This document shows, piece by piece, positions 43,401 to 54,003 of a stretch of 64,000 nucleotides of DNA; positions within the stretch are counted from its first letter, which is position 1; every line of letters starts with the position of its first letter. Both the position numbers and the translations under genes were made by a program. A model generated the notes under the pieces. The model saw only the letters and a list, made by a program, of their open reading frames with translations. It searched no databases and was not told where the DNA came from. The stretch comes from Pectinophora gossypiella (taxonomy: Eukaryota; Arthropoda; Insecta; Lepidoptera; Gelechiidae), in the NCBI RefSeq assembly GCF_024362695.1, contig NC_065419.1, forward strand, positions 9,858,678 through 9,922,677, written 5' to 3'.

Positions 43401-45007
43401 CATAATCAAATCGTTTTCTTTACCTACTTCAATGGAAAATAGGCGTGGTGTTATGTAGGTACATAATTTTTCAATTTATTAATCGAATGAAGTAATTTAT
43501 GGACCTCGGACTTAACATAACTGGCAAGTTATGCGTGTATATACATACACCTCAACCTATCTCTGCGGGTACACGGATGATACTTCGTTACTTTTTTTGG
43601 CTAAAAGAAAAAAACATTCTTATTTTAAAAAGTTTGTATAAATAACTGACTAAGAAGACACCGAATAGGTAATAAATTGCCTGATAAAAGCAATTAGACC
43701 CGTAGAGTGTAGAAGCACTTTAAGATTAATAGCAAGGAGTCTTAAATTGGGAGGTCACTAGTTATTATCCTCGTTAAACTGGATGACGTCATATTGACTA
43801 CCCAGTTTTATTGAGAAGATTAAAAGGAACAAAATCGTTTGAATTAGTGTAGTAAAATAGATGGAACAAACGTCAGTGACAGTGTATGAGAACACGTAAA
43901 CAAATTGTCTTCCCCTTAAATTTAACTAAGATGAGTCAATGGAAATAATATTTTATTTATACTAGTTAAGGTTAAGGATTAATTGCTTAATAGCTTGTAG
44001 GCTAGATTGTAACTGTTTCTAATATATGCTAATGCTTTATTTAAATAAAAAAAGCTAAACTAGAATGTTTTGTATGATTGTGATGTTTCTAATAGATGCA
44101 ATGCATCAGTATTCTGCTTTGATAATCATGCAGGTATGCGGTGAAGATAGCCCGGGGTGAGAGCACTCAGCGCTCCCCATTTGTTCGGTCAAGTAGTTAA
44201 TGCCATTTTGTAGAATTTAAACTGGCTATGTAGTGAAAGCAATAATGTATAGATTAGTAACTCGTCTATAATTACTTTTATATCAATACAACATAGACAG
44301 ACGTCTACCTCAGTAGGAAACACAAGCGTGATCGCAAAAAATGTTAATGTACTATTTACTCTGAGATTAAGACATTAATTAGAAATGTATTTATAGTTCA
44401 CAATTACAACATTTTTCTCTAACATTCTAAAGGAGTCCGCGTAAAGTTGTTAAATTACCTACCCAAAATATTGTATCTAGAATATTATATACAACCCGTA
44501 AGAAATAATTTCTTATTCCAACCATGCTATGGCATAAAAAGAAAGTTTCGTGGAACAGTTTACTATGCATAGTTCGTTGCTTTGTTTACGAGCCAACCCA
44601 CTTTTGAGCTTCCATTGCACACAAATGACCTTATCGGAACTTTGGAGAGGGAAAACGGTTCACGTCTACATTGTATGGTGCCGTGGATTTATGGAAACGC
44701 AATTTTACTAACTTATATTTTTTTTATTATTATTCACGATAAGTCATGACTTATAACCTAACCTTTAACCTTTTAATATTTTTGTTTTTACTATACACCT
44801 ACTAAATAAAAATAAACAATAAAAATTATCTAAAACCGAAAAAACTTACATGGAAAACGCATAATAAAAAAATAAAATAAATTAATTTAAATTCGATGCG
44901 GAAATAAAAACACTCGAGCGAAATTAAAATTCAAAAATGGAAGAGCACGTACCGATTTCAAAGACAGCCAATAGGAAGGCGAAACTGAGGGCGACACTGC
45001 GGGCCAT
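25468..45007 (-). CDS. Ly6/uPAR (QVR-like) GPI-anchored protein, four exons
   Basis: Predicted 162-aa secreted protein with exons 44953-45007, 27112-27197, 26431-26548 and 25468-25697 (489 nt, all GT/AG, phases consistent). The signal peptide is MARSVALSFAFLLAVF; then CTRCYQCNSQSDRDC opens the three-finger domain, with further cysteines in each exon. CSVCTTDICNGS near the end is the typical Ly6 closing motif, followed by a hydrophobic GPI-anchor tail. Insect homologues act at membranes in septate junctions, cuticle/trachea formation or neuronal excitability. The exact orthologue is not assigned. The first intron is 17.8 kb and filled with mobile DNA. There is no mucin insert, unlike the two neighbours. 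Confidence 0.9.
26095..26400. mobile_element. Long-TIR MITE (family C), copy 2, in intron 3
   Basis: Arms with CTAATTTTATTTTAGGTTA, TCTGTCATTTTCTTATCCGC and GAAAAGGAAAGGGACGG are repeated inverted on the right (CCGTCCCTTTCCTTTTCGGC). It lies between exons 3 and 4 of the third Ly6 gene. It is cleaner than copy 1 at 5345-5665. Confidence 0.75.
28370..28572 (+). repeat. LINE 3' UTR fragment
   Basis: GAAGCTGCAGTAGTTTTAGGCGG and GATGAGACGTTCGTTA are followed by AATAAAGATATTTTGAATTTG. It looks like the 3' end of a Jockey-type non-LTR element. A complementary piece lies at about 36318-36362. Confidence 0.5.
30017..30174. mobile_element. Fold-back MITE family D with perfect 40-bp TIRs
   Basis: Arms 30017-30056 and 30135-30174 are exact reverse complements starting AGGGGGGTTAAAATGGCC. 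The 78-bp core contains GCGCATATAAAAGTGCGC. It is non-coding. Other copies at 17729, 18446 and 53474 are diverged, so this one is the youngest here. No clear target duplication is visible. Confidence 0.85.
30314..30398 (-). repeat. CR1/Jockey-like LINE 3' tip (minus)
   Basis: It is the complement of the last 80 bases of the element at 55045-55762, including the terminal GAATAAATGATTC-type end. Confidence 0.6.
30465..30545 (+). repeat. SINE family 3 tail fragment
   Basis: GTCAGGGGCTATGGTGGCTC and CCTCACATCCCACACGATAGAAG match the 3' part of the family 3 SINE. The head is absent. Confidence 0.55.
33605..33880 (+). repeat. Dispersed repeat, 'CCGTTGCGTAGTTTTAAAG' family
   Basis: It starts near GGTCCCGGCTTCGCTCGGG and runs through CATCAAAATCCGTTGCGTAG to GACTTTGTTTTATACTATG. 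A relative with AAAATCCGTTCAGTAGTTTT lies at about 56775-56920. Such segments are common in insect genomes. The class is not certain. Confidence 0.45.
33886..34080 (+). repeat. Composite SINE: tRNA-like head joined to an inverted tail
   Basis: A plus-strand tRNA-like head (GCCACTGTGGTCCGGTG, B box GGTTCGAATCC near 33940) is followed directly by the complement of the family 1 SINE tail (ACGTCCCACTGCTGAGCAC, GTGTATGGAGCATACTCC). Confidence 0.6.
34095..34295 (+). repeat. Dispersed repeat A (long plus copy)
   Basis: It runs from TTATCTTAAGTGAAATT through ATCACGTTGGTATAACAG to TTGATATAGTCGGGAGC. Other copies are 34885-34995 (minus), 37275-37450 (plus), 39775-39885 (minus), 48105-48260 (plus) and 49730-49865 (minus). 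Confidence 0.55.
35079..35200 (-). repeat. LINE reverse-transcriptase fragment with stop codon
   Basis: The minus strand reads CVLSTYLYGAETWAS, a stop, then AKHERRLNYF. This is the LLYGAETW motif found near the C-terminus of RTE-type LINE reverse transcriptases. It is a damaged remnant. Confidence 0.6.
37143..37985 (+). repeat. Dispersed repeat F, two adjacent copies
   Basis: GCAGATGGCATTAACTACTTGG followed by CATCCGGTACAACGTTTAAG and GCGAACCTCGGCTCAGGGCG occurs at 37148-37260 and again at 37576-37730. A repeat A copy sits between them. Shorter complementary pieces lie at 5918, 20836, 30940, 44150 and 53887. The family is not identified. Confidence 0.55.
39045..39320 (+). repeat. LINE C-terminal fragment interrupted by a 76-bp palindrome
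   Basis: It encodes the same tail as 15953-16160 (GHLIRHDSFM, GKRGRGRPRRTFMKQ), then a stop created at the palindrome 39157-39232. The rest of the tail (AGRREEWRLL) resumes after about 39265. The palindrome arms are the element's own sequence copied in inverted orientation. Confidence 0.75.
39157..39232. repeat. Perfect palindrome, 37-bp arms, 2-bp spacer
   Basis: 39157-39193 is the exact reverse complement of 39196-39232. The spacer is CC. Confidence 0.9.
39895..40220 (+). repeat. CR1/Jockey-like LINE 3' end, copy 2
   Basis: It parallels 55440-55762: the last codons of the RT ORF (KFKAHVK-type), a stop, the 3' UTR with CAGCCATAACACCTTGCGAA, then GTTGAATAAAAG. It ends in a run of TTCTGAT units. 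It is a 5'-truncated insertion. The terminal repeat unit is 7 bp here against 6 bp in the other copy. Confidence 0.75.
41572..41650 (-). repeat. CR1/Jockey-like LINE 3' tip, diverged
   Basis: AGAATCATTTATTCAACG followed by diverged complement of the same 3' UTR. Confidence 0.4.
42060..42190 (+). repeat. SINE family 2 tail-related segment
   Basis: GGGCTGGTTTTCCCTTGG and AGGTTAGGTAAGCGGACCCC correspond to the complement of the 3' tail of the SINE at 3560-3884. Confidence 0.5.
42534..42741. mobile_element. Fold-back MITE, CCGACCCATAGT family
   Basis: The left end CCGACCCATAGTTACAC and right end GTGTGACTATGGGTCGG are inverted. The similarity extends about 50 bp inward (GAGTTACC, TGTGACTATGGA, then AATAAAAT/ATTTTATTG). 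It is non-coding, 208 bp. It is the only copy in the window. Confidence 0.75.
44953..45007 (-). other. Exon 1 of the third Ly6 gene (signal peptide)
   Basis: It runs 55 nt from the ATG to donor GTACGTG, exactly the length and phase of the first exons of both other Ly6 genes. Upstream (45008-45110) is the least AT-rich non-repeat sequence nearby, with two TCAGT initiator motifs on the minus strand (45045-45049 and 45067-45071). The promoter is therefore probably here. Confidence 0.82.
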
Positions 45008-47449
45008 GGTTATGGGTACACAAGGGTTACGTTACGACGAGTGAACTGAAGAAAATTCTGAGCGATACTGAGTCGGAGCCGCGAGCGGTCGCCCCAACGC
45101 GCCAACTTGACGCCGGCCGAGACGCATTTGCACGCGTAGGGTGACCAATAGCTTTTTTATTTTTGGAGATTCTAAAGGAGTACTTTTACAACTACATAAA
45201 TCATAAAAAAGAGGTTGTACAGAGCCTCTAGGGTTATTATTGAGCCGCCATAGGCCCGTAACATGACTCATGTAACAACTACGTACTTACATCTATAAGT
45301 AATAACCGGGACCAACGGCTTAACGTGCCTTCCGAAGCAAGGATCATCTTATTTTTGGACAATCAGGTGATCAGCCTGTAATGTCCTAACCAAACTAGGA
45401 ATCACAAAGTGATTTTTGTGAATTGGTCCAACCGGGATTCGATCTCGGGATCCCCGGATCGTGGGCACAACGCTCAACCACTGGATTACAGAGGCCGTAC
45501 CACAGGGTTGATGGATGGTGAACCCACACGGTAGAAGAAGAAGGGTCTTTAGAATATGTTGAACCATTAATCCTAATGTAAGTACAAAGACTGTGATATG
45601 GATAATTTCAGTTAAACAAAACATTTCATCAATTAAAAATGCCATGCATTTATAATTGGATTCACACAATATAAATTGCGTAAGCGATTATAATTATTTA
45701 TTTGTACAAATATTATTAGGGATTTCGAATAAATTGATACCTACATCTAAACAAAAATGTAAAGCGAATCTCATTTGTTGTTTAACCCGCAACAGAATGA
45801 TGCATTTGGTGTTATAATGACTCATATATTTACTCATTTTTACGTTAAATTGATGATTACATTATTAATTTGTAGAAACAATAAACAAATGAATGAGCAA
45901 TTAGCTGGTGGATGTGCGTATAGGACAAACAACTCATATTCGGGCTAATAACTACTTTGGAACATCAACGAACGCTTACTTTGTTGAAAAGTTCTGTGAA
46001 AACCATGAAATCATGGTCACCACAATATTCATCGAGAAAATTATTATCTTCGTCCGTACATTGTATTCGTACGTTTGTTTTTATCTTATTCGAGTTCCAA
46101 ATTAATTAATTTTCTTGTAACCTGAATGAAAATTATTTTCCTGTGTCTAATAATAAAAATAATATCGCAAAAATATTGGTTCGAAAATATTATCTTAGTC
46201 AGAACTATTCTTCTCAATAAATCATTTTTTATACATTAAAAAGTTAACTTGCAAACACACTTGATGGATCTATTGTCGACCTTAAATACTTCAACTTTTT
46301 TCTTTTTTATGGCTGCATAGTTTACGATGATTCTGCCAACGTCAGGGTTAAACCTTAGATAAAAAATTGTACCTCATATTGACAGGCTTTCAATCACGTA
46401 ATAAATAAAAAATAATTTATTGTTCATAATAGAAGATCATTCAAGATTCCAATTTTGCCAAACCAAAAGCCAAGCCAAATGGGTATGAACTCGAGATAAA
46501 TTCAACACGATATATTTTTAAATTTTCTACTTTTGCTTGATACTTTATCCCGTGCGGCTTAACAAAACAAGTTGCCTTGTGCAAAGAAGGTTGTATACTC
46601 ACAAAGTTTCTAGTTAAATCGCAGGAGTTTCCTTAGTAATAACAGTGTGCAAGTCTCATAATATTTCAAAGCTTATGTAGAGCTTGAGTGAATGAGGTTG
46701 CCCTATTAGGCATCCAAGGGTACCTAACAACCTATAGCTAGTATATCCACAGGTTAAACTGGGTCACCCTATATCCAGGTAATTTGTCCGTGTGACGCTT
46801 CAGTGCCTCGGGCTGGTCGAGTGAGGGGGGAAGGTGGGAAGGGGGACATGCATCGTTTTGTGAATCATTTTACGCTGCGTTGCGTGCGCTGTGACAAATG
46901 ACGACGTACTGGAAAACCGTATAAAAATCACCATTTTTATTTTTATCAAACGAATATACTACCGCAGACTTTATTCCTCCTACAACTGACTATGTACAAG
47001 ACTTTCTTGAATACCTACTTTGATGCTAGCGTCAATACAATAGCTTCCCTTACCTAAAAGGATTTTTTATAGTTTTTACCTATAATTACGATAAGCTCGT
47101 GTTTGGTCACTATCTCACCTATTGGTTAGTGGCGATGTGGCCTAAGGTGAAACACGTTAACCTAGGATATGCCTATAACTCTAGCCTTGAAAACTTCAAG
47201 ATTACAGAACTGACTGATTAATAATTACAGAAACACAGAACTGTTGATATCCATTGGCTTTTAACTCTCACAAAGTATTAGTACTGCTCTCTTTTCGGAA
47301 CTATGTAGTGGAGTCCGCTTTCTTTATTCTTTTTAGGTTCACCTGTGTTTTTAATTTCACATACTTCTGTGTTTTATGTGCAATGAAGTGTTTTATTATT
47401 ATTATTATTACTTCTATTCATCGGAAACATTACGCTTTCCAACATCTTT
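45008..47449. other. Upstream flank of the third Ly6 gene
   Basis: A GC-richer segment at 45020-45140 probably carries the promoter and 5' UTR of the gene at 25468-45007. A SINE lies at 45230-45500. The remainder is AT-rich, and small open frames there show no family motifs. Confidence 0.5.
45230..45500 (-). repeat. tRNA-derived SINE (family 3, minus)
   Basis: It carries AACCGGGACCAACGGCTTAA, GGACAATCAGGTGATCAGCC, and the head complement with GGGATTCGATCTCGGGATCC and ACTGGATTACAGAGGCCG. The body matches 4568-4875. Confidence 0.7.
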
Positions 47450-47655
47450 CCTCACAATTAAAGCACATAATAACGGGTTCTTACCGCGTTTAAATGGGGA
47501 TATGAGACTCCCGATATTTCGACACTGTTGCAAGTGCCATGATCACGGGATGACTGATGAGATTGGAGTGGAGTAGGTAGATCCATAATTTTCTTTCGTT
47601 ATTATGTGCTTTAATTATGATAATAACCGCGTAAACTTAAAACAATGTATCTTTC
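47450..47655 (+). mobile_element. Repeat E, complete copy with inverted ends
   Basis: ATTAAAGCACATAATAACG at the left is repeated inverted near 47598-47620. Inside are GGTTCTTACCGCGTTTAAAT and CCGATATTTCGACACTGTTG. The right outer part is TAATAACCGCGTAAACTTAA. Non-coding. Confidence 0.65.
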
Positions 47656-48299
47656 CTCACTATTATCTCTCACAGAATGTTTTATTTAACTACTGCTTAT
47701 TGTGACTATGAATACATAATTTATGTACAACGATTGTCTACTAACCAGTGGACCAATTTAATAGTAGCTCGGAACTATTGAGGTTAGAGTGAATACGCAT
47801 TTTCTAAACAAACGTGTTCCAACCACGATGTAATCGACACTTTCCATCCGGCGAATTAGCGATTAAATGTTATCTTTGCGTGCACTCAAAATACCAATAA
47901 AAATCTTGGCTATTTCAAAATTTCTTAAATAAGTATTTAGTTTTCATGGAATGTCTTAACAACATAGGATTACAGCTGTATTTATTCAAATGGCTTCAAG
48001 AATGACAAGTACCTATAGGGACATTTTGGATTTTTATTACCATAACATTATGTTTTGCTATTATTTAACAGACAATTATAATGCGACTTTTTTCTTTTTA
48101 ACTTGTCATAAGTGGTAATTTCACTGACATACTTGTCTCGATCATTACAGACGGCGATACTGCTCACCACCACGTTGGTCTAATAGAAAGCTCAAATGAA
48201 GCGTGAGTATTCAGTTCTTGTGACTAGCCCAATTTATTGGGAATATAGGCATTAACTTACATAATGTCAAGTTGTTACTCGAGACTTTGGTATTTTCTG

Positions 48300-48525
48300 T
48301 GACATTGTCATCATCATCATCAGCCCATTAACGTCCCCACTGCTGGGGCACGGGCCTTCCCTACGGATGGATAGGGAGATCGGGCCTTAAACCATCACGC
48401 GGGCCCAGTGCGGATTGATGGTTATTAACGACTGCTAATGCAGCCGGGACCAACGGATTAACGTGCCTTCCGAAGCACGGAGGAGCTCGAGATGAAAACT
48501 TCTTTTTTGTGGTCACCCATCACCA
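48300..48525 (-). repeat. SINE family 4 (minus, head missing)
   Basis: It begins in a (CAT)n run, followed by the tail complement (AACGTCCCCACTGCTGGGGC) and body complement (CCGGGACCAACGGATTAACG). It stops before the tRNA-like head. Confidence 0.7.
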
Positions 48526-48894
48526 TTGACATCTAATAATATAGGTCAAAAAGAAATAATTTCCTGTCTAGTCTCTACTTACTATCAAATGGGGTCGGAA
48601 AGTAACTGTTATTCCTCTATCGCTTTCGCTTATCAAAGTGTCATCGTGTTTACTCGTTAATGATGGACAGGAACTACAGCCAGGTGTTGTACTGATAGCC
48701 TATCATATGTAGGGTTCAAGCTCTAATTAACCTGTTCCCTTCAATTTGGAACTACGTTCTTGCAGTTTTAGATGGTTTTAGTTCATTCTTAGTATTTTTT
48801 TGTGAGTACTTACTTATGGTCACTTATTCTTATAACTGAAAATGAGTAGTCAATGTTACCGTCAATGGGATAGTCGTTTGTAGTAGTCGATACA

Positions 48895-48994
48895 CGAGCC
48901 ATGTCAGGGGCCTTTGGCGGCTCAATAGTAACCCTGACACCAGGGGTGATGATTTTGGTACTCCACCTCACAACCCACACGATAGAAGAATAAA
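48895..48994 (+). repeat. SINE family 3 tail fragment
   Basis: GTCAGGGGCCTTTGGCGGCTC and CTCACAACCCACACGATAG match the 3' region of family 3. Confidence 0.6.
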
Positions 48995-49044
48995 ACGGTC
49001 AATGGGATTAAATTAAGTAGTTTCCGAGGTCAAAGATCTATTAT

Positions 49045-49218
49045 GGAATTGTTTTAAGTTTACGCGGTTATTATCATAATTAAAGCACATAATAACGTGG
49101 CCCATAAAGCCCATAAATCAGTCATCCCGTGATCATGGCACTTGCAACAGTGTCGAAATATCGGGAGTCTCATATCCCCATTTAAACGCGGTAAGAACCC
49201 GTTATTATGTGCTTTAAT
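49045..49218 (-). mobile_element. Repeat E, minus copy
   Basis: It is the complement of the 47450 copy: TTTAAGTTTACGCGGTTATT, ATTAAAGCACATAATAACG, then GTCGAAATATCGGGAGTCTC, ending in the inverted CGTTATTATGTGCTTTAAT. Confidence 0.7.
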
Positions 49219-51300
49219 CTATTATGGAACTCTGATTAAGTACTAAATAAAGACAGATCTAAAGGTGACAAAGAACGTTTTCTTTTTTCTATTTAACTTA
49301 TTTATGAATTTTAATAAAGAAGAGTACAATCATAAGTGCGACATTTAGTCATCATAGGTTGTTTTTTTCATACAAATTCCATAGTAATTTCATGTTTTGA
49401 TTTTAAGTAAAAAGTAACTGATTTTACTAGTTGGAAACTAGCCTATTGCAATTCTTCTTTTTGCCGTATCTGAAATACGTAAATGTACTTAGATATTCGA
49501 AATTTAAAATATAACAAAATAACATAAGTTTATTTATTTATTTCACACATAGTCATTACAGATAAACCAAATCGACAATGTATGCAAACTATTTACTAAA
49601 AAACTTTAGACTGATATTAGTGAATTCCGCCAACGAACATGTATATAAATCTGTGTCCGGGTTTTCTTGAGCTATTTCGTTAATCGCGCGAGTAGCCCGG
49701 GCAATAGGTGAGTGCTTCCCGAGTTCACGACTATATTCCTAATTGAGCTAGTCATAGGTACGTCCATCGCAAGATGAACTGAGTATCCACGCTTCATCGA
49801 GCTTTCTGTTACACCAAAGTGATAGGTGGCGACTGGGCGAGCCACATCTCCAGTTAACGCCATCTAAACCTACCAATGAGTCAAATAATTAAAATTATAA
49901 CGCCAAGAGTATTTACAACGGAGTTTGTACCTAGATGAATAACTTATTCAGAAACATTTTTTTTTTCTTATTCTTCAATTAAGTATGTAGTTTTCTTATT
50001 CTTATTGATAACTGATTTATTCGATTTTTTAGTCGTTTCTTTGTACCACCACGCGTTTTTCTTTTTTATTATTATAGGTATTCGTGTCGTGTTCTTAGAT
50101 AAGAACACTTAACCAAACAAGCAGCTAAGTAGTTTATCTAAACGAGTATTGAAACCTCAATACTTAAGCGTCGACGTCATTTCCCTTATTAAGTTACCAA
50201 AATAGGCTACTTGACAACCTAATCCAATGAGATACTTTTTTACGAAACGTCAAAACGAAAGTTTTCATTGGCGGCGTTTGTATGGAAATACGAGGGAAAT
50301 ACTATCCTATGACGTCATCAATAAAAGCGGTCAAACGTCGTACTCATTGTCACTTAATTCGTAAATAAAATTCGAAAATAAGTCGAAAAGTAAAATGAGA
50401 TTGATTTTTGTTCATCTTGGACTGGCTTCTATTTCTAGATTAGCATTTTATAATTTATCTTTGACCCAGTCAAATACCCTATTGATATATTAAATAACGA
50501 TTCAAACAAATACATAGTTACAATATCGGTTATATTTATATTCAAACGCATTTTCCATTTATGAACTTGAATCTATGTATGTCCCTGTATGATTTATCTG
50601 TAGCCATTCATCATCATCAATTCAAGAGCCACACTCTTGTCGAAGTAGCATTATCCATTCTTTTCTATCAACGGCCAATTCTTTGACTTTATAACACAAG
50701 ACGCGAAGTTCACCTTCTCTTTCATTTGTTCCATGTAAGCTCTTCTTGGTCTTCCCTTTCCTTTCCTTTTCTTTTCCTGTCATTCTGCAGCCGTTATTCT
50801 ATCAAATTTATTGGTATATTATAACGAACACCGTATGGCATAGAAAAATATGTACAAAATTGGAGATACAAACATAGGTAATAATGTTCGTACTTTGCAT
50901 TACAAGGTTACATCAAAACGCATTACGCTTTTGATGGCACGATCGTACGCAGACCATGGAATACACATACCCATACATCCTCCATATATTGTGCGTGCAA
51001 TCTACCACTAAAGTTATCCATTCCTAACTGCAGCTTCATTGTATTACTACGGGGATTGGTTTAATTACCAGCAGCAGTTGTGTGGTGCGGTGTATGGGAC
51101 ATGGACACATCTATTGAACTATTGTTATGTAGGTGTTTCTAATTGTGCCGTCGTGTCACGCCCTGCGTTGACTAATCGCTCAATGGCAACTGTTTTAATA
51201 TGTACTAGAGATCGGAATAGGGGACTTCCCAGGCCACGTTTCAAGGATAACAGACATTTAATAAGTTACCCCGATGAGAAGTAGGCGTGAGTTTATGTAT
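49219..51300. other. Gene-free stretch
   Basis: AT-rich with a repeat A copy (49730-49865) and a degraded LINE C-terminal piece on the minus strand (about 50630-50780). The 81-codon frame at 51039-51284 ends in a GATGAGAAGTAGGCGTGAG repeat motif and is not a convincing gene. Confidence 0.5.
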
Positions 51301-51309
51301 TTATGTATG

Positions 51310-51599
51310 TAACTTCTTCTTCTATGGTGTGGGTTGTGAGGTGAATTACCAACCTCATCAACCCTCGACTACGTACTTACATCAGTTAGTAGTAACCAGG
51401 ACCAACGGCTTAACGTGCCTTCCGAAGCACGGATCGTCTTACTTTCGGACAATCAGGTGATGTCTTGCCTGTAATGCTTGTAATGTCTTAACCGAACTAG
51501 GGACCACAAAGTAACTTTGTGATATGTCCTCACCGGGAATCGAACCCAGGACCTCCGAATCGTGAGTCCAACGCTCAAACACTGGACCACGGAGGCCGT
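51310..51599 (-). repeat. tRNA-derived SINE (family 3, minus, complete)
   Basis: The tail is TTCTTCTATGGTGTGGGTTG, the body AACCAGGACCAACGGCTTAA, and the head complement has GGAATCGAACCCAGG (B box) and CACTGGACCACGGAGGCCG. Confidence 0.75.
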
Positions 51600-51600
51600 G

Positions 51601-52272
51601 TATGTAACTATACTTTGTTTACTATTATAACTTACAACACTGAGATCACCACTGACGAAAATGCCAAATTGCGGTTGTTAGTCATATGATCACGTGAAAA
51701 TGAGTTTTCCTGGTTCTTGTCATTAAAATGTTGAATCACAAAATTAAAGGCAATATGATGTCATTATTCTGTTATAATGTAAACTATTAGTTAGTATACT
51801 AGTAGTTATAAAATAACGATAAGTAATAGAGTAAATTATATTACATTACATAGCTATCTACTATCTAGAACAAACAAATTCACAGTATTTATATTTATGT
51901 ACAAAACAAAAGCGTTTATCAAGTCAAAATCAAATTACTTAAATAAATAAAATTAATTGCATAACACATGGATACAGTAAAACTTTGTACAGTTTTTGTT
52001 TAGTCGCAAAAGATCCAATTTCCAAAATGCCTAATAATCTTTAAAACTGGACTTTCCAGGCTATGTTCCTCAAAAACAATATACTCGTAGATAGAACTGT
52101 ACAGATTTTCCTTCGTTTAACCTTCTAATTTCATGGATAACAGACATATGCATCTTTTATCCTCGTTTTTAGGTGACCCTTTTTATTACACCCAATCACA
52201 ATTACATCTTCCATCCATTATTATTGTGATCAAAATAAAGAGATGCAATATAGGTTGCAACATAAGTCTACG
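51601..52272. other. Gene-free stretch
   Basis: AT-rich, nothing recognised. Confidence 0.5.
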
Positions 52273-52391
52273 TAATTAAAGCACATAATAACGGGTTCTT
52301 ACCGCGTTTAAATGGGGATACGAGACTCCCGATATGAGTCTCATATCCCCATTTAAACGCGGTAAGAACCCGTTATTATGTGCTTTAATTA
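52273..52391. mobile_element. Repeat E fold-back: 56-bp near-perfect inverted repeat
   Basis: Arms 52273-52328 and 52336-52391 are reverse complements with one mismatch and a 7-base spacer. Both arms carry the left half of repeat E (ATTAAAGCACATAATAACGG, CCGCGTTTAAATGGGGATA). The outer right part of the element (ATGATAATAACCG, AAACTTAAAACAATG) continues to about 52425. Confidence 0.88.
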
Positions 52392-53040
52392 TGATAATAA
52401 CCGATTAAACTTAAAACAATGTATAAGTCTACGTATACATAATATGATCCAAATATCAAGAGCAATATTTTTTTATATATATGCTATGCTGCCATAACAT
52501 TGTATTTTGGAATAAACATTAATTATGTGAGTAATTATCACGTTAAAGCTGTGTAACGCTATCTATATTATTTTTGGTGAACGTAGCATGGAAAGTCCTT
52601 TATTCTCAAAACACGTAATTCCAAAAAAGTTAATTCTTAAAAGAATTATATTCTACCTCTATAGCGTTGTAGCTCTACCTACTCAAGTAGAGAATATCAC
52701 CGTAGATTAACCTACAAATCTATTGAAGTTACTTTCTATAAAAATGAAAGCGTCACGACGTCTAAGTACATAGAGTTGGTACTAAAGGGCAAAGCGAGCG
52801 AAACCGTTAGTCGATGTACCTTGGCCCTTTTAAGGCAGTCGACTCGCCATTGCACAATAACCTCTGTATGGCGTCGGTGTACGCGAACCGGTTGCAACTA
52901 GGCCCTTGACTTATACAAAACATACAGTCGCTTCTATACTTTGTAACCTTTTGGTGAGACATCAGATGCGTAACTACAATAAGTTGTAGAAAAAACTCAC
53001 ATTCATAGAATATGATGATGATGCTTCACAGTCGATTTCG
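52392..53040. other. Gene-free stretch
   Basis: Nothing recognised beyond the tail of repeat E. Confidence 0.45.
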
Positions 53041-53065
53041 ACTACTGCGACAGCAGCTGGTGGAT

Positions 53066-53415
53066 TCATTGACGGTTGTCATTCAAGAGCTCGGAAAGTC
53101 TGCTCTCTGGTGTGCTCTGTGATGGCTCGTATCTATAGCCAATTTTATGTGAAAACGTGCGCCCACATTTTGGGCACGTCAGCACACCCCCTACGTAATT
53201 ATAGGTGATTGCCGCAGGTGGTCGGGCTTTCAGATCATCACGTTTTCTGTCCAGATCTGACCTTCTTTCTGTTTCGAAGTCAGACACCTTTTGTTAAACA
53301 AGGCGTCTCCACTCCGGGCGCTGGCTTGCTTGCGCCTCCCTGCATGAGGGCTTGATGTGGCACCGTTTCATGTACCTTTTCAGAACGTCCTTCATTATTG
53401 GGTCATCTGATGCAA
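53066..53415 (-). repeat. LINE ORF C-terminal fragment with zinc-finger tail
   Basis: The minus strand encodes KRYMKRCHIKPSCREAQASQ and RPEWRRLV, then a stop, and further on DFETERRSDLDRKRDDLKAR and LTCPKCGRTFSHKIGY. The Trp-Arg motif, charged helix and terminal CxxC...KIG finger are typical of lepidopteran LINE ORF2 ends. One stop codon and the loss of the final His show decay. Confidence 0.65.
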
Positions 53416-53473
53416 TGTGTAGTGAGAAATTTAAAAAACAATTAGGCACATAAAGAAATTTGAAAAACACGTC

Positions 53474-53626
53474 TGGGGGGTTAAAAAGGCCACGTCATCT
53501 AAACAAGCAATATTGCAATTTGACATTTTGTGCGTGTAAAAGTAAGTTCGCAATGCAAACAATTGTCAAATAGCAATATTGTTTTCTTAGATGAATTGCT
53601 TCGGTGTTGGCATTTTAATCCCCTGT
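53474..53626. mobile_element. MITE family D, diverged complete copy
   Basis: GGGGGGTTAAAAAGGCCACG on the left and the inverted TTGCTTCGGTGTTGGCATTTTAATCCCC on the right flank a GCAATATTGCAATTTGACA core. Confidence 0.65.
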
Positions 53627-54003
53627 TTTATCATTCAGCTGAAAGCTGACCAAAGCTCTTCGGCATCGTACGCGCTGTCAGATTTTTCAGTTTTAAATGG
53701 AATCAAATCATATGAACTATTACAGAACAGATAAGGTCTAATTTTGATTTGGTAATTTGAAGAAGAATTTGGTACGTAACGTCACTGGATGGTTTAGGTA
53801 CAAATTTTGCAAATGAACACATCAAAAGTCGACCTTCTCTGATCTATGATACTGATTAAAATTCCATATAAAACTGAGAATTCTGACGGCCAAGTAGTTA
53901 ATGCCATCTGCGGCAAATCTACAATAAGTCACATTTGACTACATTTGATGCGGAGGAAGTTTGGTCTGCTTTCAGAATTACTCCCACTTTACAACAGAGA
54001 TGA

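Larger units (their letters stand above)
27198..44952 (-). other. 17.8-kb first intron of the third Ly6 gene
   Basis: No further exon of the gene is needed between 27197 and 44953, because the phases fit directly. The intron holds the repeats listed individually plus long AT-rich stretches with nothing recognisable (about 27200-28365, 28575-30010, 31000-33600, 38730-39020, 40225-42050, 42745-44140 and 44220-44900). Confidence 0.75.

Noticed and set aside
45349..45669. 106-codon minus-strand ORF
   Set aside because: Half of it is SINE family 3 sequence, and no conserved motif is seen.
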